Shown: positions 50,174 through 59,599 of the stretch, one piece after another | Position numbering within the stretch: position 1 is the stretch's first letter | Layout of the letters: the number at the start of each line of letters is the position of its first letter | From: Pseudomonas sp. SST3 | GTDB lineage: Bacteria; Pseudomonadota; Gammaproteobacteria; Pseudomonadales; Pseudomonadaceae | Assembly (NCBI RefSeq): GCF_003325755.1 | Contig: NZ_QORI02000015.1 | Span: 50,729 to 114,728 of the forward strand | Direction of reading: 5' to 3' | Length of the DNA: 64,000 nucleotides | Made by a program: the position numbers and the translations under genes | The notes under the pieces: generated by a model | Told to the model about the DNA's origin: nothing | Database searches by the model: none | What the model saw: only the letters and a program-made list of their open reading frames with translations

Positions 50174-50764
50174 TCAAGGTTCCAGCGCGCGCAGTTCCAT
50201 CCGCCCACGGCTGACATCAGCGAGCGTTTGCAGCAGTCGTTGTCGATGTTCCGGCGGCAGCGCCAACACCAGCTGCGCGCCTTCTGCGTCGAAAGTCTCG
50301 CTTTCAATCAGGGCGTCTACTTCACTCAGGCGCGCCTTCAGCAGGGCCAGCTCGGCGAAGCGGCAATGGCAGCTATAACGGTCTCGCCTCACCAACTCGA
50401 TGCGCTCGCCCGTCTGCAGGCACTTCGCCGCCGAGCCGCCGTAGGCGCGAGCCAGGCCGCCAGTGCCGAGTTGGATGCCGCCGAACCAGCGAATCACCAC
50501 GACCATGACCCGGTCACAGTCCTGGCCCTCGATCGCGGTGAGCATCGGCCGGCCTGCGGTACCGCCCGGCTCGCCGTCATCGCTGAACCGATACTGATTG
50601 CCTATCTTCCAGGCCCAGCAATTGTGAGTCGCGGTGGGGTCGTAAACGGCCTGAAGAAATGCCTGGGCTTCTTCCGGGCTGGATACGGGCGCTGCCTTGG
50701 CCACAAAGCGGCTCTTGCGGATGGTTTCGTGGAACTCACAAGGCGCGGCGAGGGTGAACGTCAT
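50174..50764 (-). CDS. yigZ: YigZ/IMPACT family protein
   Basis: 196 residues. N-terminal UPF0029/IMPACT domain with the family signature DDGEPGGTAGRPML and VVVIRWFGGIQLGTGGLARAY, and C-terminal DUF1949 domain. The bacterial role is not established; eukaryotic IMPACT modulates GCN2. Start ATG 50764 (MTFTLAAPC) is preferred over ATG 50776 and 50815, though none has a clear ribosome site. Confidence 0.88.
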   Translation of the reverse strand: MTFTLAAPCEFHETIRKSRFVAKAAPVSSPEEAQAFLQAVYDPTATHNCWAWKIGNQYRFSDDGEPGGTAGRPMLTAIEGQDCDRVMVVVIRWFGGIQLGTGGLARAYGGSAAKCLQTGERIELVRRDRYSCHCRFAELALLKARLSEVDALIESETFDAEGAQLVLALPPEHRQRLLQTLADVSRGRMELRALEP

Positions 50765-50961
50765 CGAGGCGGGCATGCGTAGGCGGGTGGGCGGACATTG
50801 TAGCGGCGCCGACACGCGATCCGCACTTGTGCTGGCATGCGTGATAGCGGTGCCGTTCGGTGGATCAGCTGAACTTTCAGACGCAGGGCAGCCTCAACGA
50901 ATAACAACCTGCATCGGGTCGTGCTCGATCACCTAGCAGCAACCACTGAGGAGGAACAGCT

Positions 50962-51291
50962 ATGCTCAATTCCAAATATCAGGCGTGCATCCAGGCTTGC
51001 TCGAACTGTGCACTGGTCTGCGAAACCTGTGCCGCGTCCTGTCTGCGCGAAGACGACGTGAAGATGATGGCTCGTTGCATCGAGCTGGACCGCGACTGCG
51101 CCGAGATGTGCGCCATTGCCGCCGTGTTGATGACCCGTGACAGCGCTTATGCCCAAGCCATTTGCAAGTTGTGCGCGCAGGTCTGCCGCGATTGCGCAGA
51201 GGAGTGTGGCAAGCATCAGGCGGACCATTGCAAAGCCTGCGCCGAGGCCTGCCGCAAGTGTGCCGAAGAGTGCGAAAAGATGGCGGCCTGA
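50962..51291 (+). CDS. Cys-rich four-helix-bundle copper-storage protein (DUF326, Csp3-like)
   Basis: 109 residues with 19 Cys, mostly spaced C-x2-C or C-x3-C along predicted helices (CIQACSNCALVCETCAASC and the C-terminal CKACAEACRKCAEEC). This is the pattern of Csp proteins, tetrameric four-helix bundles that hold many Cu(I) ions on inward-facing Cys. There is no signal peptide, so a cytosolic Csp3-type store is expected. ATG 50962 has GAGGAGGA upstream. It is 7 kb from the copA-copZ module; no clear CueR box was found in its 145-base upstream gap. Confidence 0.9.
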   Translation: MLNSKYQACIQACSNCALVCETCAASCLREDDVKMMARCIELDRDCAEMCAIAAVLMTRDSAYAQAICKLCAQVCRDCAEECGKHQADHCKACAEACRKCAEECEKMAA

Positions 51292-51341
51292 TGACCACGC
51301 CGCCAATCCAAAGGGTCGCGTAGCCGTTGCTGCCGACCCTT

Positions 51342-51986
51342 TTAGGCCAGCCAGTCCAGCGTAAGGATCAGCCGACGTTCACCCGGCCTAGGCTGCGGCG
51401 AACGATGGATGATTCCAGCCCCTTCGTTGCCCTGCCAGCTTTCTCCCTTGAACAGCGCGACTTCGCCTACCTTGAGCTGCTCGATGAGTTTGGCTTCGGT
51501 GGGTTCAGCGGCCGGCTCGCCCAATCGGTGGCGGTCCATCGCGCCTTCCCTCAGCCACTGGCTGCCGGCACCGGCATACGTGGTGATCAGCCGCAGGGGC
51601 ACGTGATCAATGTGAAAGCGGGGGCACATCGCCTTATCCAGCGCTCGGAGGCGAAGCCCAATACGGTGTGCTTCGACCAAACAGGCAAACGCGCCCACCA
51701 GCCAGGCGACATCAGCAACGAATCCCGCATGGCCTAGAAGGTCCCGGTAACGCGCCGCCAGATCCGGTATATGCACGTCGCCGTCAGTATCCAGCTCAAT
51801 CGTCAGTGATTCGGCCAGCGGCTCGCCCAGCGCAAGCAGCGTCCGGGCAAAACCGTCGATGTGCGGCGGTAGCTGGCGCTGCCATACCGCGAGATTGATC
51901 TGGTCATTCAACGACTCGCCCAGCACAGCAGACTTATCGCCGAAAACCTGCGTCGGCCTGGGTTGCACGAGTTGCTGCGCCGGCAT
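51342..51986 (-). CDS. DUF1826 domain protein
   Basis: 214 residues, DUF1826. The core has H-x-D and a later Arg (RFHIDHVPLRLITTYAG ... IIHRSPQP...RLILTLDW), which looks like the metal-binding HxD...H and 2-oxoacid Arg of a cupin-type dioxygenase; that reading is inference. Its ATG shares a base with the stop of the upstream COG0523 gene (TAATG), so the two are co-translated. In many Pseudomonas these two genes sit together in the zinc-starvation (Zur) set. Confidence 0.85.
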   Translation of the reverse strand: MPAQQLVQPRPTQVFGDKSAVLGESLNDQINLAVWQRQLPPHIDGFARTLLALGEPLAESLTIELDTDGDVHIPDLAARYRDLLGHAGFVADVAWLVGAFACLVEAHRIGLRLRALDKAMCPRFHIDHVPLRLITTYAGAGSQWLREGAMDRHRLGEPAAEPTEAKLIEQLKVGEVALFKGESWQGNEGAGIIHRSPQPRPGERRLILTLDWLA

Positions 51987-53185
51987 TACGCGACCTCCGA
52001 ATACCAGGGGCCGAAGGGGTCGGGCATTCGCAGCCAGCGCTCGGCGCCGAGGTTCCACTCAATGTCGCTGAGTAAGCATTCGTCGAGTTCAGCGCGTAGC
52101 CGACCGAAGTCGATGTTCTGCCCGATGAACACCAGCTCTTGCCGACAGTCGCCGCACGCGTCATCCCATTTGTCGCTTATGGCTGCACGCGCCTCAGCGT
52201 CTTCCGGCCATTGGTCTTCGGGTGTAAAGCGCCACCAGCGCCCAGCATAGCTGTAGCGCATCAGGCCGCCGGCCTGTGACCAGCTACCGGCTTCCTGTGG
52301 GCGGCTTGCCAGCCAGAAATACCCTTTCGAGCGTAGCAGGCGGCCGTTGGTCCACTCGCGATCGAGGAAGTCATGAAAGCGCTGCGGATGAAAAGGCCGA
52401 CGTGCCAGATAAGCCATCGAAGCGATACCGTATTCGGCACTCTCGGGCACGTGTTCGCCGCGCATCTCCTTCAGCCAGCCAGGTGCCTGGGCAGCGCGCT
52501 CGAAATCGAAGCGGCCTGTATCGAGAATCAGGCCCAGCGGCACGTTGCCCATGCTCATCGGCAGAACGTCGGCGTGGGGGTTCAAGCGGCTCAGGATGGC
52601 GGCGAGCTCTTCGCGCTCGGCCCTGGAGATTAGATCAATCTTGCTGATCAGGATGACATCGGCGAACTCGACCTGCTCGATCAGCAGATCGGTGATCGAG
52701 CGCTCGTCCTCTTCAAGCGCTTCGCCGCGGCTCGCCAGGTTCTCGGCCTCGTGAAAGTCGCGCAGGAAATTAACCCCGTCGACTACCGTGACCATGGTAT
52801 CCAGCCGCGCCAAGTCGGACAGACTCTGCCCCTGTTCGTCGCGAAAGGTAAAGGTCTCGGCCACGGGCAACGGCTCGGATATCCCCGTGGATTCGATCAA
52901 CAGATAGTCGAAGCGACCTTCGCGGGCGAGCTTGCCGACTTCATCGAGCAGGTCCTCGCGCAAGGTGCAGCAGATGCAGCCGTTGCTCATTTCCACCAAT
53001 TTTTCTTCGGCGCGGTTCAGGTGAACGTCCCGTTGGACCTCGCCGCCATCGATGTTGATTTCGCTCATATCGTTGACGATGACCGCGACGCGGCGACCTT
53101 CGCGGTTCTTCAGGATGTGATTAAGCAAGGTGCTCTTGCCGGCGCCAAGAAAGCCGGACAGCACAGTGACGGGAAGGCGTTTCAT
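51986..53185 (-). CDS. zigA: COG0523 GTPase, ZigA-like zinc metallochaperone
   Basis: G3E-family GTPase of 399 residues. Walker [14 protein letters not shown] at residues 11-23, the metal-binding CxCC motif in [10 protein letters not shown], guanine-recognition SKIDL, and the CobW C-terminal domain with [13 protein letters not shown]. Members induced by zinc starvation are thought to deliver Zn to client enzymes. The Zur-like box at 53315-53336, 130 bases upstream, supports zinc control. ATG 53185. Symbol by similarity to Acinetobacter ZigA. Confidence 0.9.
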   Translation of the reverse strand: MKRLPVTVLSGFLGAGKSTLLNHILKNREGRRVAVIVNDMSEINIDGGEVQRDVHLNRAEEKLVEMSNGCICCTLREDLLDEVGKLAREGRFDYLLIESTGISEPLPVAETFTFRDEQGQSLSDLARLDTMVTVVDGVNFLRDFHEAENLASRGEALEEDERSITDLLIEQVEFADVILISKIDLISRAEREELAAILSRLNPHADVLPMSMGNVPLGLILDTGRFDFERAAQAPGWLKEMRGEHVPESAEYGIASMAYLARRPFHPQRFHDFLDREWTNGRLLRSKGYFWLASRPQEAGSWSQAGGLMRYSYAGRWWRFTPEDQWPEDAEARAAISDKWDDACGDCRQELVFIGQNIDFGRLRAELDECLLSDIEWNLGAERWLRMPDPFGPWYSEVA

Positions 53186-53314
53186 CAGGGCCTCTCAGAC
53201 GGTTCGTTGATATTTCTCGCGCTGTGCCTGGCGCCCTTTCGCCTCAATGCGCAGCATTGTGGTGGGGCGAGGAGTTCGGCTTCAGTCGTGGCGGCGCGTA
53301 CGAGTGGGTGTTCG

Positions 53315-53336
53315 ATAGTTATAACATAACAACTAT
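53315..53336. promoter_or_regulatory. Zur-like operator upstream of the COG0523 gene
   Basis: Perfect inverted repeat GTTAT-AAC-ATAAC (53318-53330), extended by outer arms ATAGTT and AACTAT. This matches the general form of gamma-proteobacterial Zur boxes (GTTAT...ATAAC). It lies 130 bases upstream of the GTPase start in an otherwise A/T-richer stretch. Confidence 0.75.
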
Positions 53337-53416
53337 GAATTGGTGCAGGTCACTTCGGGCTATAGAAATGCAGCGCAAGAATCCCTGCCCAACGGCGAAC
53401 GCAACGCTTTCTTGTC

Positions 53417-53475
53417 GGGTGGCTTCAGCCCACCGCATTTCGCGTAAAAGGTTTTGGGTGGGCTGAAGCCCATCC
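53417..53475. repeat. Inverted repeat element (GGTGGGCTTCAGCCCACC type)
   Basis: Two copies of a self-complementary word, GGGTGGCTTCAGCCCACC (53417-53434) and GGGTGGGCTGAAGCCCATCC (53456-53475), face each other across about 21 bases. Each is itself near-palindromic. It sits in the gap before the AraC gene stop and looks like a REP-type interspersed element. Confidence 0.65.
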
Positions 53476-53529
53476 TACGAGTTAGTGGAGGCGCGTTGCG
53501 ACGAATGACTCGGCGCGCGCAGGTGATGA

Positions 53530-54375
53530 TTACTCCCGAGGGCCTGGCCGCGGCAACCCTGCCATTGCTGGGCTGCCTGCCGCTTTCGCCCGGAGCCGAT
53601 ATTGCCCAGGCGTCATGCCGACCACCGTCTTGAAGTCGTGAATGAAGTGCGCCTGATCGCTGTATCCGCATGCCAGCGCCGTATCCAACAGGGGTTCGCC
53701 TTGTTGAAGTTGATGGCGGACCAGCGCTACACGCTGGACGCGGCTGAATTGCTTGGGCGTCAGTCCCACTTGGTAGCGAAACAGCCGTTCCAACTGCCTT
53801 TGCCCAAGCGGTATCGCCTGCAGGAGGTCGGACAGGCGTGCCCGGCCCTGGCTGGCGGCGATCTGGATGAGCAGCTGTTGCACCGGAGAGCGGTGCTCGT
53901 GCGCTTCCCGGAGACGTGCGAGTAGTGCTCGTTCGACCAACGCTTGTTGCGCGTCCCGGTCCAGTTCGGCTAACTGATCGACCAGAGCCGCCAGTCCCAG
54001 CCGGGGCCAGTCGGCGTCGTGAAAGCCGGACAGCTCGTCCAGGCCCATGCCGAAGAAAGCGGCACCCATGCCCGGGCGAAAGCGAACACCCATCAGTTTC
54101 ACCTGACCGGCCAGCTGCAGGCGGGTGCTGGCAAGCTGCGGGCCGGCGATCAAGGCGGGCGGCCTGCGCGTGGTGCCATCGAAGCTCAGCGGGTCAGCAA
54201 AGTTGAAGATGACACCGCTACCACCGTCCGGATGCAGCATCTGCTCGTCATAGACTCGAGTGGCGTCGCCCTCCATCCACCAGAATCGCTGCACGTATCT
54301 TTCCAGCGCCAGGCTCGGTGGACGGGCGACGAATCCCTGAAGGCAGGGCAGGCGCTCCAGCAAGGATGTGGGCAT
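53530..54375 (-). CDS. AraC family regulator with DUF6597-type N-terminal domain
   Basis: 281 residues. N-terminal ligand-like domain (about 10-150, YVQRFWWMEGD, MGVRFRPGM) followed by an AraC helix-turn-helix pair (about 165-265, TALACGYSDQAHFIHDFK). ATG 54375 (MPTSLLERL) is preferred to 54474, which would run into the neighbouring promoter. It is divergent from an AhpD-like gene 91 bases away, a pairing common in Pseudomonas, so it probably controls that gene. Confidence 0.85.
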   Translation of the reverse strand: MPTSLLERLPCLQGFVARPPSLALERYVQRFWWMEGDATRVYDEQMLHPDGGSGVIFNFADPLSFDGTTRRPPALIAGPQLASTRLQLAGQVKLMGVRFRPGMGAAFFGMGLDELSGFHDADWPRLGLAALVDQLAELDRDAQQALVERALLARLREAHEHRSPVQQLLIQIAASQGRARLSDLLQAIPLGQRQLERLFRYQVGLTPKQFSRVQRVALVRHQLQQGEPLLDTALACGYSDQAHFIHDFKTVVGMTPGQYRLRAKAAGSPAMAGLPRPGPRE

Positions 54376-54466
54376 GGCGACCTCGGTGTTCGAATGTCGA
54401 AAATCTACAATAGCGCAGGTCGGCCGCTGCGTAATCTGGCTCCATTCAAACCGAGGAGACATCACC

Positions 54467-54925
54467 ATGCGCATGAACTATCAAGCCGCGGCACCTGAGG
54501 CGATCAAGGCAATGATCGGACTGGAAACCTACCTGGCGCGCCAGAGCCGCAGCGAAGACGGCATCGACAAACCCCTGATGGAACTGGTGAAGATCCGTGT
54601 ATCGCAGATCAATCAATGCGCGTTCTGTATCGACATGCACACCAAGGATGCCCGTGCACTGGGCGAAACCGAACAGCGCATCTATGCGTTAAGTGCGTGG
54701 CGCGAGACGCCGTTCTTCACTGACCGCGAACGCGCCGCGCTGGCCTGGGCTGAAGCCAACACGCTGCTGCCCCAAGGCATCACGCAAGCGCTTTTCGACG
54801 AGACGCGGCAGCATTTCTCCGAGACCCAGCTCACCAATCTGACGCTGGCGATCGCAACCATCAACGCCTGGAATCGCTTCAGCGTGTCCTTCGCGCCAGT
54901 GCCTGGCAGCTATCAACCTGCATGA
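54467..54925 (+). CDS. Carboxymuconolactone decarboxylase family / AhpD-like protein
   Basis: 152 residues. The AhpD core carries the redox CAFCIDMH motif (C-x2-C-x3-H), typical of alkylhydroperoxidase-like members rather than true decarboxylases. Likely peroxide-related thiol chemistry in the cytoplasm; substrate unknown. ATG 54467 is preceded by GAGGAG. Divergent from the AraC regulator. Confidence 0.88.
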   Translation: MRMNYQAAAPEAIKAMIGLETYLARQSRSEDGIDKPLMELVKIRVSQINQCAFCIDMHTKDARALGETEQRIYALSAWRETPFFTDRERAALAWAEANTLLPQGITQALFDETRQHFSETQLTNLTLAIATINAWNRFSVSFAPVPGSYQPA

Positions 54926-55229
54926 TTCAAGAGCGGCATCTGGATAGGGCAGGCCACGTTTCGCTTTGCTGAGCAAACAAACGAAACGAGGTCTGCTTAT
55001 TCCTGTTTCATCACTTATCGCCCGCTACCAAAACACCGGAACATGGCCGCGGCTAGGCATCGGGCGCGATCGCGATGGAGCGGATTCCTTTGCGCTGCGC
55101 TGTCGAAATCTAACGGCACGTGCAGCAAGTCAGACGAAATGAAATGTTGCAGGCTCATCTCGGCATACAGCCCACGTCTGTCGGCGGTGCTGTAAATTGG
55201 CGGGCCCTTGGTAACGATGCTCCTTGCTC
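54926..55229. other. Intergenic region, one hairpin
   Basis: About 300 bases between the AhpD-like gene and the CNNM gene. An imperfect hairpin CGTTTCG...CGAAACG at 54958-54988 could end the first gene. No gene or promoter recognised. Confidence 0.4.
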
Positions 55230-56255
55230 ATGACTCTCCTGATAGCGTTCGCTGTCTTATCTATCCTGGTTTCGTTTGTCTGTTCCATCCTGGAAGCCGC
55301 CCTGCTTTCTCTGACGCCTAGCTTCATCGCTCACCAGAAAGCCACCAGCCCCAAGCTCTACGAGCGCCTGAAAGAACTCAAAGACAAGGTCGATCAGCCG
55401 CTTGCGGCCATCCTGACACTCAACACGGTCGCTCACACTGTCGGCGCGACCGGCGTTGGTGCGCAGGTCACCGTGGTGTTCGGCAACGGCTATATCGGCA
55501 TCGCGTCGGCCATCATGACCGTGCTCATTCTCGTCCTGTCTGAAATCCTGCCCAAGACGATCGGTGCCCGCTACTGGCGCTCGCTTGCGCCCTACTTGCC
55601 CACTCTGCTGAATGGCATGATCTGGATACTCAAACCGTTCATTGTCGTGTCAGACATGATCATGCGCGTAGTGGGCGGACAGGAGCCGGAACACGACATC
55701 CGTCAAGAAATCAAAGCACTGACAGTGCTCGGTCGCGAAACGAAAAGCCTCGATGAAGACGAGCAGCGCGTCATCAGCAATATCCTCGACCTGCACGAAA
55801 TGAAGGTGCGCGACATCATGACGCCACGCACGGTCTGTGACTACACGGCCCCTGACGCCACCATCGGCGCGCTCAAGAAACAGGTCGCCGACAGCCAATT
55901 TTCGCGGTATCCGGTGATTGGCGATAACGAAAGCCCATTGGGCGTCATATTTCGCTATGACGCATTGGCGGCGACAGACGATGAGGCGCCGGTCTCATCG
56001 ATCATGAAGCCCTTGAAGGTCGCGCCCGAAATGACCAGTGTCGAGCAGCTCATGACTCAACTGCTGCACGAGCGCCAGCACATGTGCGTGGTGTACGACG
56101 AGTTCGGTGGTTGGCGCGGGCTGGTTACGCTGGAAGACGTCATGGAAACCATCATCGGCAAACCGATCATGGATGAAACGGACGACATTCCGAACATGCG
56201 GCGCTTTGCCAAGCGTCGGTGGGATCACCGGATCAAGCGAGCCCGGGAAAGCTGA
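55230..56255 (+). CDS. CNNM/DUF21 membrane protein with CBS pair
   Basis: 341 residues. DUF21 membrane domain (about 1-170, helices near 1-22, 63-85, 92-110, 128-150) then two CBS domains (RDIMTPRTV..., and VVYDEFGGWRGLVTLEDVMETIIG). The C-terminal CorC/HlyC domain of longer members is absent. Homologues such as CorB/CNNM move or regulate Mg2+ and are often called hemolysins without basis. ATG 55230; a TTG two codons earlier is possible. Confidence 0.88.
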   Translation: MTLLIAFAVLSILVSFVCSILEAALLSLTPSFIAHQKATSPKLYERLKELKDKVDQPLAAILTLNTVAHTVGATGVGAQVTVVFGNGYIGIASAIMTVLILVLSEILPKTIGARYWRSLAPYLPTLLNGMIWILKPFIVVSDMIMRVVGGQEPEHDIRQEIKALTVLGRETKSLDEDEQRVISNILDLHEMKVRDIMTPRTVCDYTAPDATIGALKKQVADSQFSRYPVIGDNESPLGVIFRYDALAATDDEAPVSSIMKPLKVAPEMTSVEQLMTQLLHERQHMCVVYDEFGGWRGLVTLEDVMETIIGKPIMDETDDIPNMRRFAKRRWDHRIKRARES

Positions 56256-56360
56256 ACGGGCTCGCTGGGCAGGCTAACCCGTTGAAGATCCTTTAAGCCT
56301 TGCCTGTCTGTAGGTGCTATCGGCAAGGCTTGATAGCCAGAACAGGGCTGGTTCTGTGGT

Positions 56361-58586
56361 CTACGGTTTGATCGTCCCAAGTCGCATGAAGCGAGTCTCG
56401 CCGCTGGCGTCTTCCACACCGTCGTTGTCGGTAACAACGAACAGGCGGCCCTCCTTGTCGACCGTAGCGCCTTCGACCTTGTCCAGCACCCAGCCGCCGG
56501 TGCTCTTCAGTTCGGGTAGCAAATCACGCTCCAAACGTTTGCTCACCAGCGGGAAACCCTGGCCTTCAGCGGCGGGCTGCAGGCCGCTCAGGTCGATGCG
56601 GTACAGGCGTTTTACTTCCGCGGCAGGACCTTGCTGGTTATCTCGTTCGATCACCAGGAACTGGCCATTGCCGATCGAAGTGAGTTCGGACAACCCAACC
56701 CAACCGCCTTCGACAGCCGGATCGAGCGGGTAGTGGTAGAAGCCCCATTCGCCGCTGTTCGGATTGAACACGCCGATGCGCACCTTGCCGGCCGGGTCGT
56801 TCTTCCATTCGCGCTGGAAGGCCACGTATACGCGGGTGCTGGTGCCTTCACCGACCACCGCAACGCCCTCGAAACCATTGCTGGTCTGCTGCGCCGCGAC
56901 AGCCGCCGGTAGCGGATATTCGGCAAGCACCTCGCCTTGCGCGCTGGCATGGATCAGCAAGTTCGGCTTGGCTTTGCCATTGCCTTCCGATGCGAGCCAG
57001 AAGTTACCATTGGCATCCTGGGCGATGCCTTCGAGGTCGTAATCGACGGTGCTGCCTGACTTGCGCAATTCGATCTGTCCGTCGATGACCGCCGGCGTCT
57101 TGCTCGCGTCGATGTTGAAGATGCGCGAGGCCTTGTAGTAGCTGTCCGGTACCGCATAGAGGCGGTCGCTCTGAGCACGGTCTGCGACCATGCCGCTCAG
57201 CGCGCCCCAGGGGATCAGCGCGCTGCTGGTGGAATGGATCTCCGGATACGCCGTTTTCGCGCCGAACTGGTAGATCGAAATGGTCGAGCGGTAGCCGTCT
57301 TCGGCCGAATCTTCTTCACTGCTGACGACCAGCAGGTTACGAGATGGAATGGGCAGAATCCCTTCCGGTCCCATGCCGGCCGGCAGCAACTGGTGCATGA
57401 CCGGCGCCCACGGGCGGGCGACGTCGTAGACGGCTACCGCGTTGCCGCGCTCGCTGCCGACAAACAGGAAATCCTGCTTGCGAAAGCTGGCCGAGGCGAT
57501 GCCCTCGGGCTCGATGCCTTTGTTTTCAGAACGCTTCTCCGGGTAATGGCCTGCGCGGATAAACGCGTGTTCAATCGAAGTGCCGGCTTCATGCCAGACG
57601 CTGCCGTTGTAGTCGAACAGGGTGAAGCTGCGACTGCCGCCTTCTTCGCCGTTGGCGTCTTCGTAATCCCCTTCGTTGGCAGTCGCCAGCAGCGGACCGA
57701 CCCAGGCGATCGAATCCGGCTCGCGGCGTTTTCCAGCAAGCACGCCGACCGGTTCGATAAGGTCGTTCTCTTCCACATCGACGTCTTCGAGGTCGACCTG
57801 GCCGGCGCTGAAGTGGCGCAGCACACGGCCACGACGCAGGTCGACGAGCACGATGTGGTTGTTCTCCTGCAGCGTGACGGCCGCAACGTCATGGTCATTG
57901 ATGCTGACGTATTCGGGCTCCGGATCACCCGGCGCCACGTCGGCCAGACCGGTCAGATCAACGTCCCGTACGTGCCAGCGCGATGGCTGCCCCTTGAGAT
58001 CAACGACACGCAGAAAACCGGCCGGCAGCTGCGGAAGCAGCCCGTCGTTGAGGTCCTCGTCACGCTCGTTCTCGATAGCCACCGCGGCATAACGGCCTCT
58101 CGGGCTGACGGCAATCGAATCCGGTTGGCCGCCCATGGGAAGGCTGGCAACGCGCTTGGGCTGCGCGGGGTTGCGGATGTCGAACACCTCCAACATGCCG
58201 TCGGGCTGGGTAAAGCTGAGCGACGTGTTCACCGCGACGAGCACGTAGTGCCGGTGTACAGCCACCGAAGTCGGCTCGCCCTCAAGCTGAACGAAGCCCG
58301 CCGGTTTCGGGGATTTCGGATCACCAATGTCCACCAGGCCAATCCGCTCACCGGGGCTATCGGTATAGATCAACGTCCGGCCATCGCGGCTCACGGCGGT
58401 GATTTCAGCAACGGTCTGCCGCGTAATGTCCTCGTCCACGCCAAGGTTGCGGTACACCGGAAAGGTCGCGACCCGCTCGAAGTATTCCGCTGCACGGGAG
58501 GATGCGGCCTGAGCCGCCAACGGCAGCAGAGCCAGGGTAAGCGCGGTCGATAGCGCAGTGCGGGTCAGGCGGGTCGGTGATCTCAT
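56361..58586 (-). CDS. Esterase-like-activity-of-phytase family protein, secreted
   Basis: 741 residues. Sec signal peptide 1-27 ending AAQA, then two beta-propeller-like halves: an N-terminal YVTN/lactonase-like repeat region (PTSVAVHRHYVLVAVNTS; PDSIAVSPRGRYAAVAIENE) and a C-terminal phytase-like esterase domain (YDLEGIAQDANGNFWLASEG; FEGVAVVGEGTSTRVYVAFQ). Acidic loops (DEDLNDG, DLEDVDVEEND) suggest calcium binding. A periplasmic or secreted phosphoesterase is inferred; substrate unknown. ATG 58586; no Pho box recognised upstream. Confidence 0.83.
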   Translation of the reverse strand: MRSPTRLTRTALSTALTLALLPLAAQAASSRAAEYFERVATFPVYRNLGVDEDITRQTVAEITAVSRDGRTLIYTDSPGERIGLVDIGDPKSPKPAGFVQLEGEPTSVAVHRHYVLVAVNTSLSFTQPDGMLEVFDIRNPAQPKRVASLPMGGQPDSIAVSPRGRYAAVAIENERDEDLNDGLLPQLPAGFLRVVDLKGQPSRWHVRDVDLTGLADVAPGDPEPEYVSINDHDVAAVTLQENNHIVLVDLRRGRVLRHFSAGQVDLEDVDVEENDLIEPVGVLAGKRREPDSIAWVGPLLATANEGDYEDANGEEGGSRSFTLFDYNGSVWHEAGTSIEHAFIRAGHYPEKRSENKGIEPEGIASASFRKQDFLFVGSERGNAVAVYDVARPWAPVMHQLLPAGMGPEGILPIPSRNLLVVSSEEDSAEDGYRSTISIYQFGAKTAYPEIHSTSSALIPWGALSGMVADRAQSDRLYAVPDSYYKASRIFNIDASKTPAVIDGQIELRKSGSTVDYDLEGIAQDANGNFWLASEGNGKAKPNLLIHASAQGEVLAEYPLPAAVAAQQTSNGFEGVAVVGEGTSTRVYVAFQREWKNDPAGKVRIGVFNPNSGEWGFYHYPLDPAVEGGWVGLSELTSIGNGQFLVIERDNQQGPAAEVKRLYRIDLSGLQPAAEGQGFPLVSKRLERDLLPELKSTGGWVLDKVEGATVDKEGRLFVVTDNDGVEDASGETRFMRLGTIKP

Positions 58587-58813
58587 GTGAGCCTCGGCGT
58601 TGGATGATTGGGGTCAGCCAACACACGCTAGGCCGGGATTCTTACAGGGCCATGACGAGACGGAGCGCTCAGATGCTGTGATCAGTTTTGTATATGGCCG
58701 GCAGAGCAGGGAGCCGCCTTTCGTGACGTGGCAGAGGACCTACGGCGAGCCTGCCGGGTGCAGCAGGGCTGAGCCCGGCAGGTCAGTTGTTCTCGTCACA
58801 CATGATTGCCCGA

Positions 58814-59599
58814 TCAGAGGGCGACGCGAAGTAGCAGGGCAGACGCCGCAACAGCCGCGACCAGCCCGAAAGCCCTCTGCAGCAGCTGGCCGTCGAGGCG
58901 AGTGGAAAGGGCGCGCCCGGCGAACATGCCGATCATCGCCCCGGCCGAAAACGGCAGCGCGATGGCCCATTGAACATTGCCTGTCAGCGCGGCGGACAAC
59001 ACGCCGCTGAGCGATACGAGGCCAATGACGGCCAATGACGTTGCGGCGATCGAGCGCATCGGGAGATCACTGAAGCGGCTCAGCGCGGGAACCAGAACAA
59101 ACCCGCCGCCGACCCCCAGCAGCCCTGACAGGAAGCCCGCCAAGGTGCCCGAGGCGGCAACGGTCGCTGCACAGCGTGAGGTCCAGCGAAAGCGGCCGGT
59201 CAGGGGATTCAATTCACAGGGAACCGCCTTGGTCGTCGAAACATCGGTCGGTGGGCGCCTGAACGCCCTGAGCGCGACCCAGAGCATCACCAGTGCAAAC
59301 ACCACGGCGAGCACATCGTGCGCTACCCGCCCGGCCATCCAGACTCCGATGGGGGCGAGCAACACACCGCAGCACGCCATCAGCGCAGCAGCCTTGTAAC
59401 GGACGATGCCATCCCTTAGCCCGATTATCGCGCCGGTCCATGCGGCAAGGCCGACGGCCATCAGACCGATTGGCGCGGCTTGCGGCAGCTCGAGGCCGAC
59501 CACAAATATCAGCAACGGCACGGTGAGAACACCGCCGCCAGCACCAGTCAGGCCCAAGACGACTCCAACGATCAATCCGAGCCCGATCTCAATCATCAT
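58814..59599 (-). CDS. Sulfite exporter TauE/SafE family (COG0730) permease
   Basis: 261 residues, about eight membrane helices in two similar halves (VGVVLGLTGAGGGVLTVPLL and FLSGLLGVGGGFVLVPALS), the repeat signature of TauE/SafE. Carries sulfite, sulfoacetate or related anions out in known cases. ATG 59599 or 59596. Just upstream on the same strand are remnants of an ArsR regulator and YeeE/DUF6691 genes, the usual partners of this permease in sulfide-detoxifying operons. Confidence 0.88.
   Translation of the reverse strand: MMIEIGLGLIVGVVLGLTGAGGGVLTVPLLIFVVGLELPQAAPIGLMAVGLAAWTGAIIGLRDGIVRYKAAALMACCGVLLAPIGVWMAGRVAHDVLAVVFALVMLWVALRAFRRPPTDVSTTKAVPCELNPLTGRFRWTSRCAATVAASGTLAGFLSGLLGVGGGFVLVPALSRFSDLPMRSIAATSLAVIGLVSLSGVLSAALTGNVQWAIALPFSAGAMIGMFAGRALSTRLDGQLLQRAFGLVAAVAASALLLRVAL

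Noticed and set aside
57234..58553. 439-codon open frame opposite the phytase-like gene
   Set aside because: Shadow frame of a high-GC gene: no domain, no ribosome site, while the opposite strand has a signal peptide and clear family repeats.
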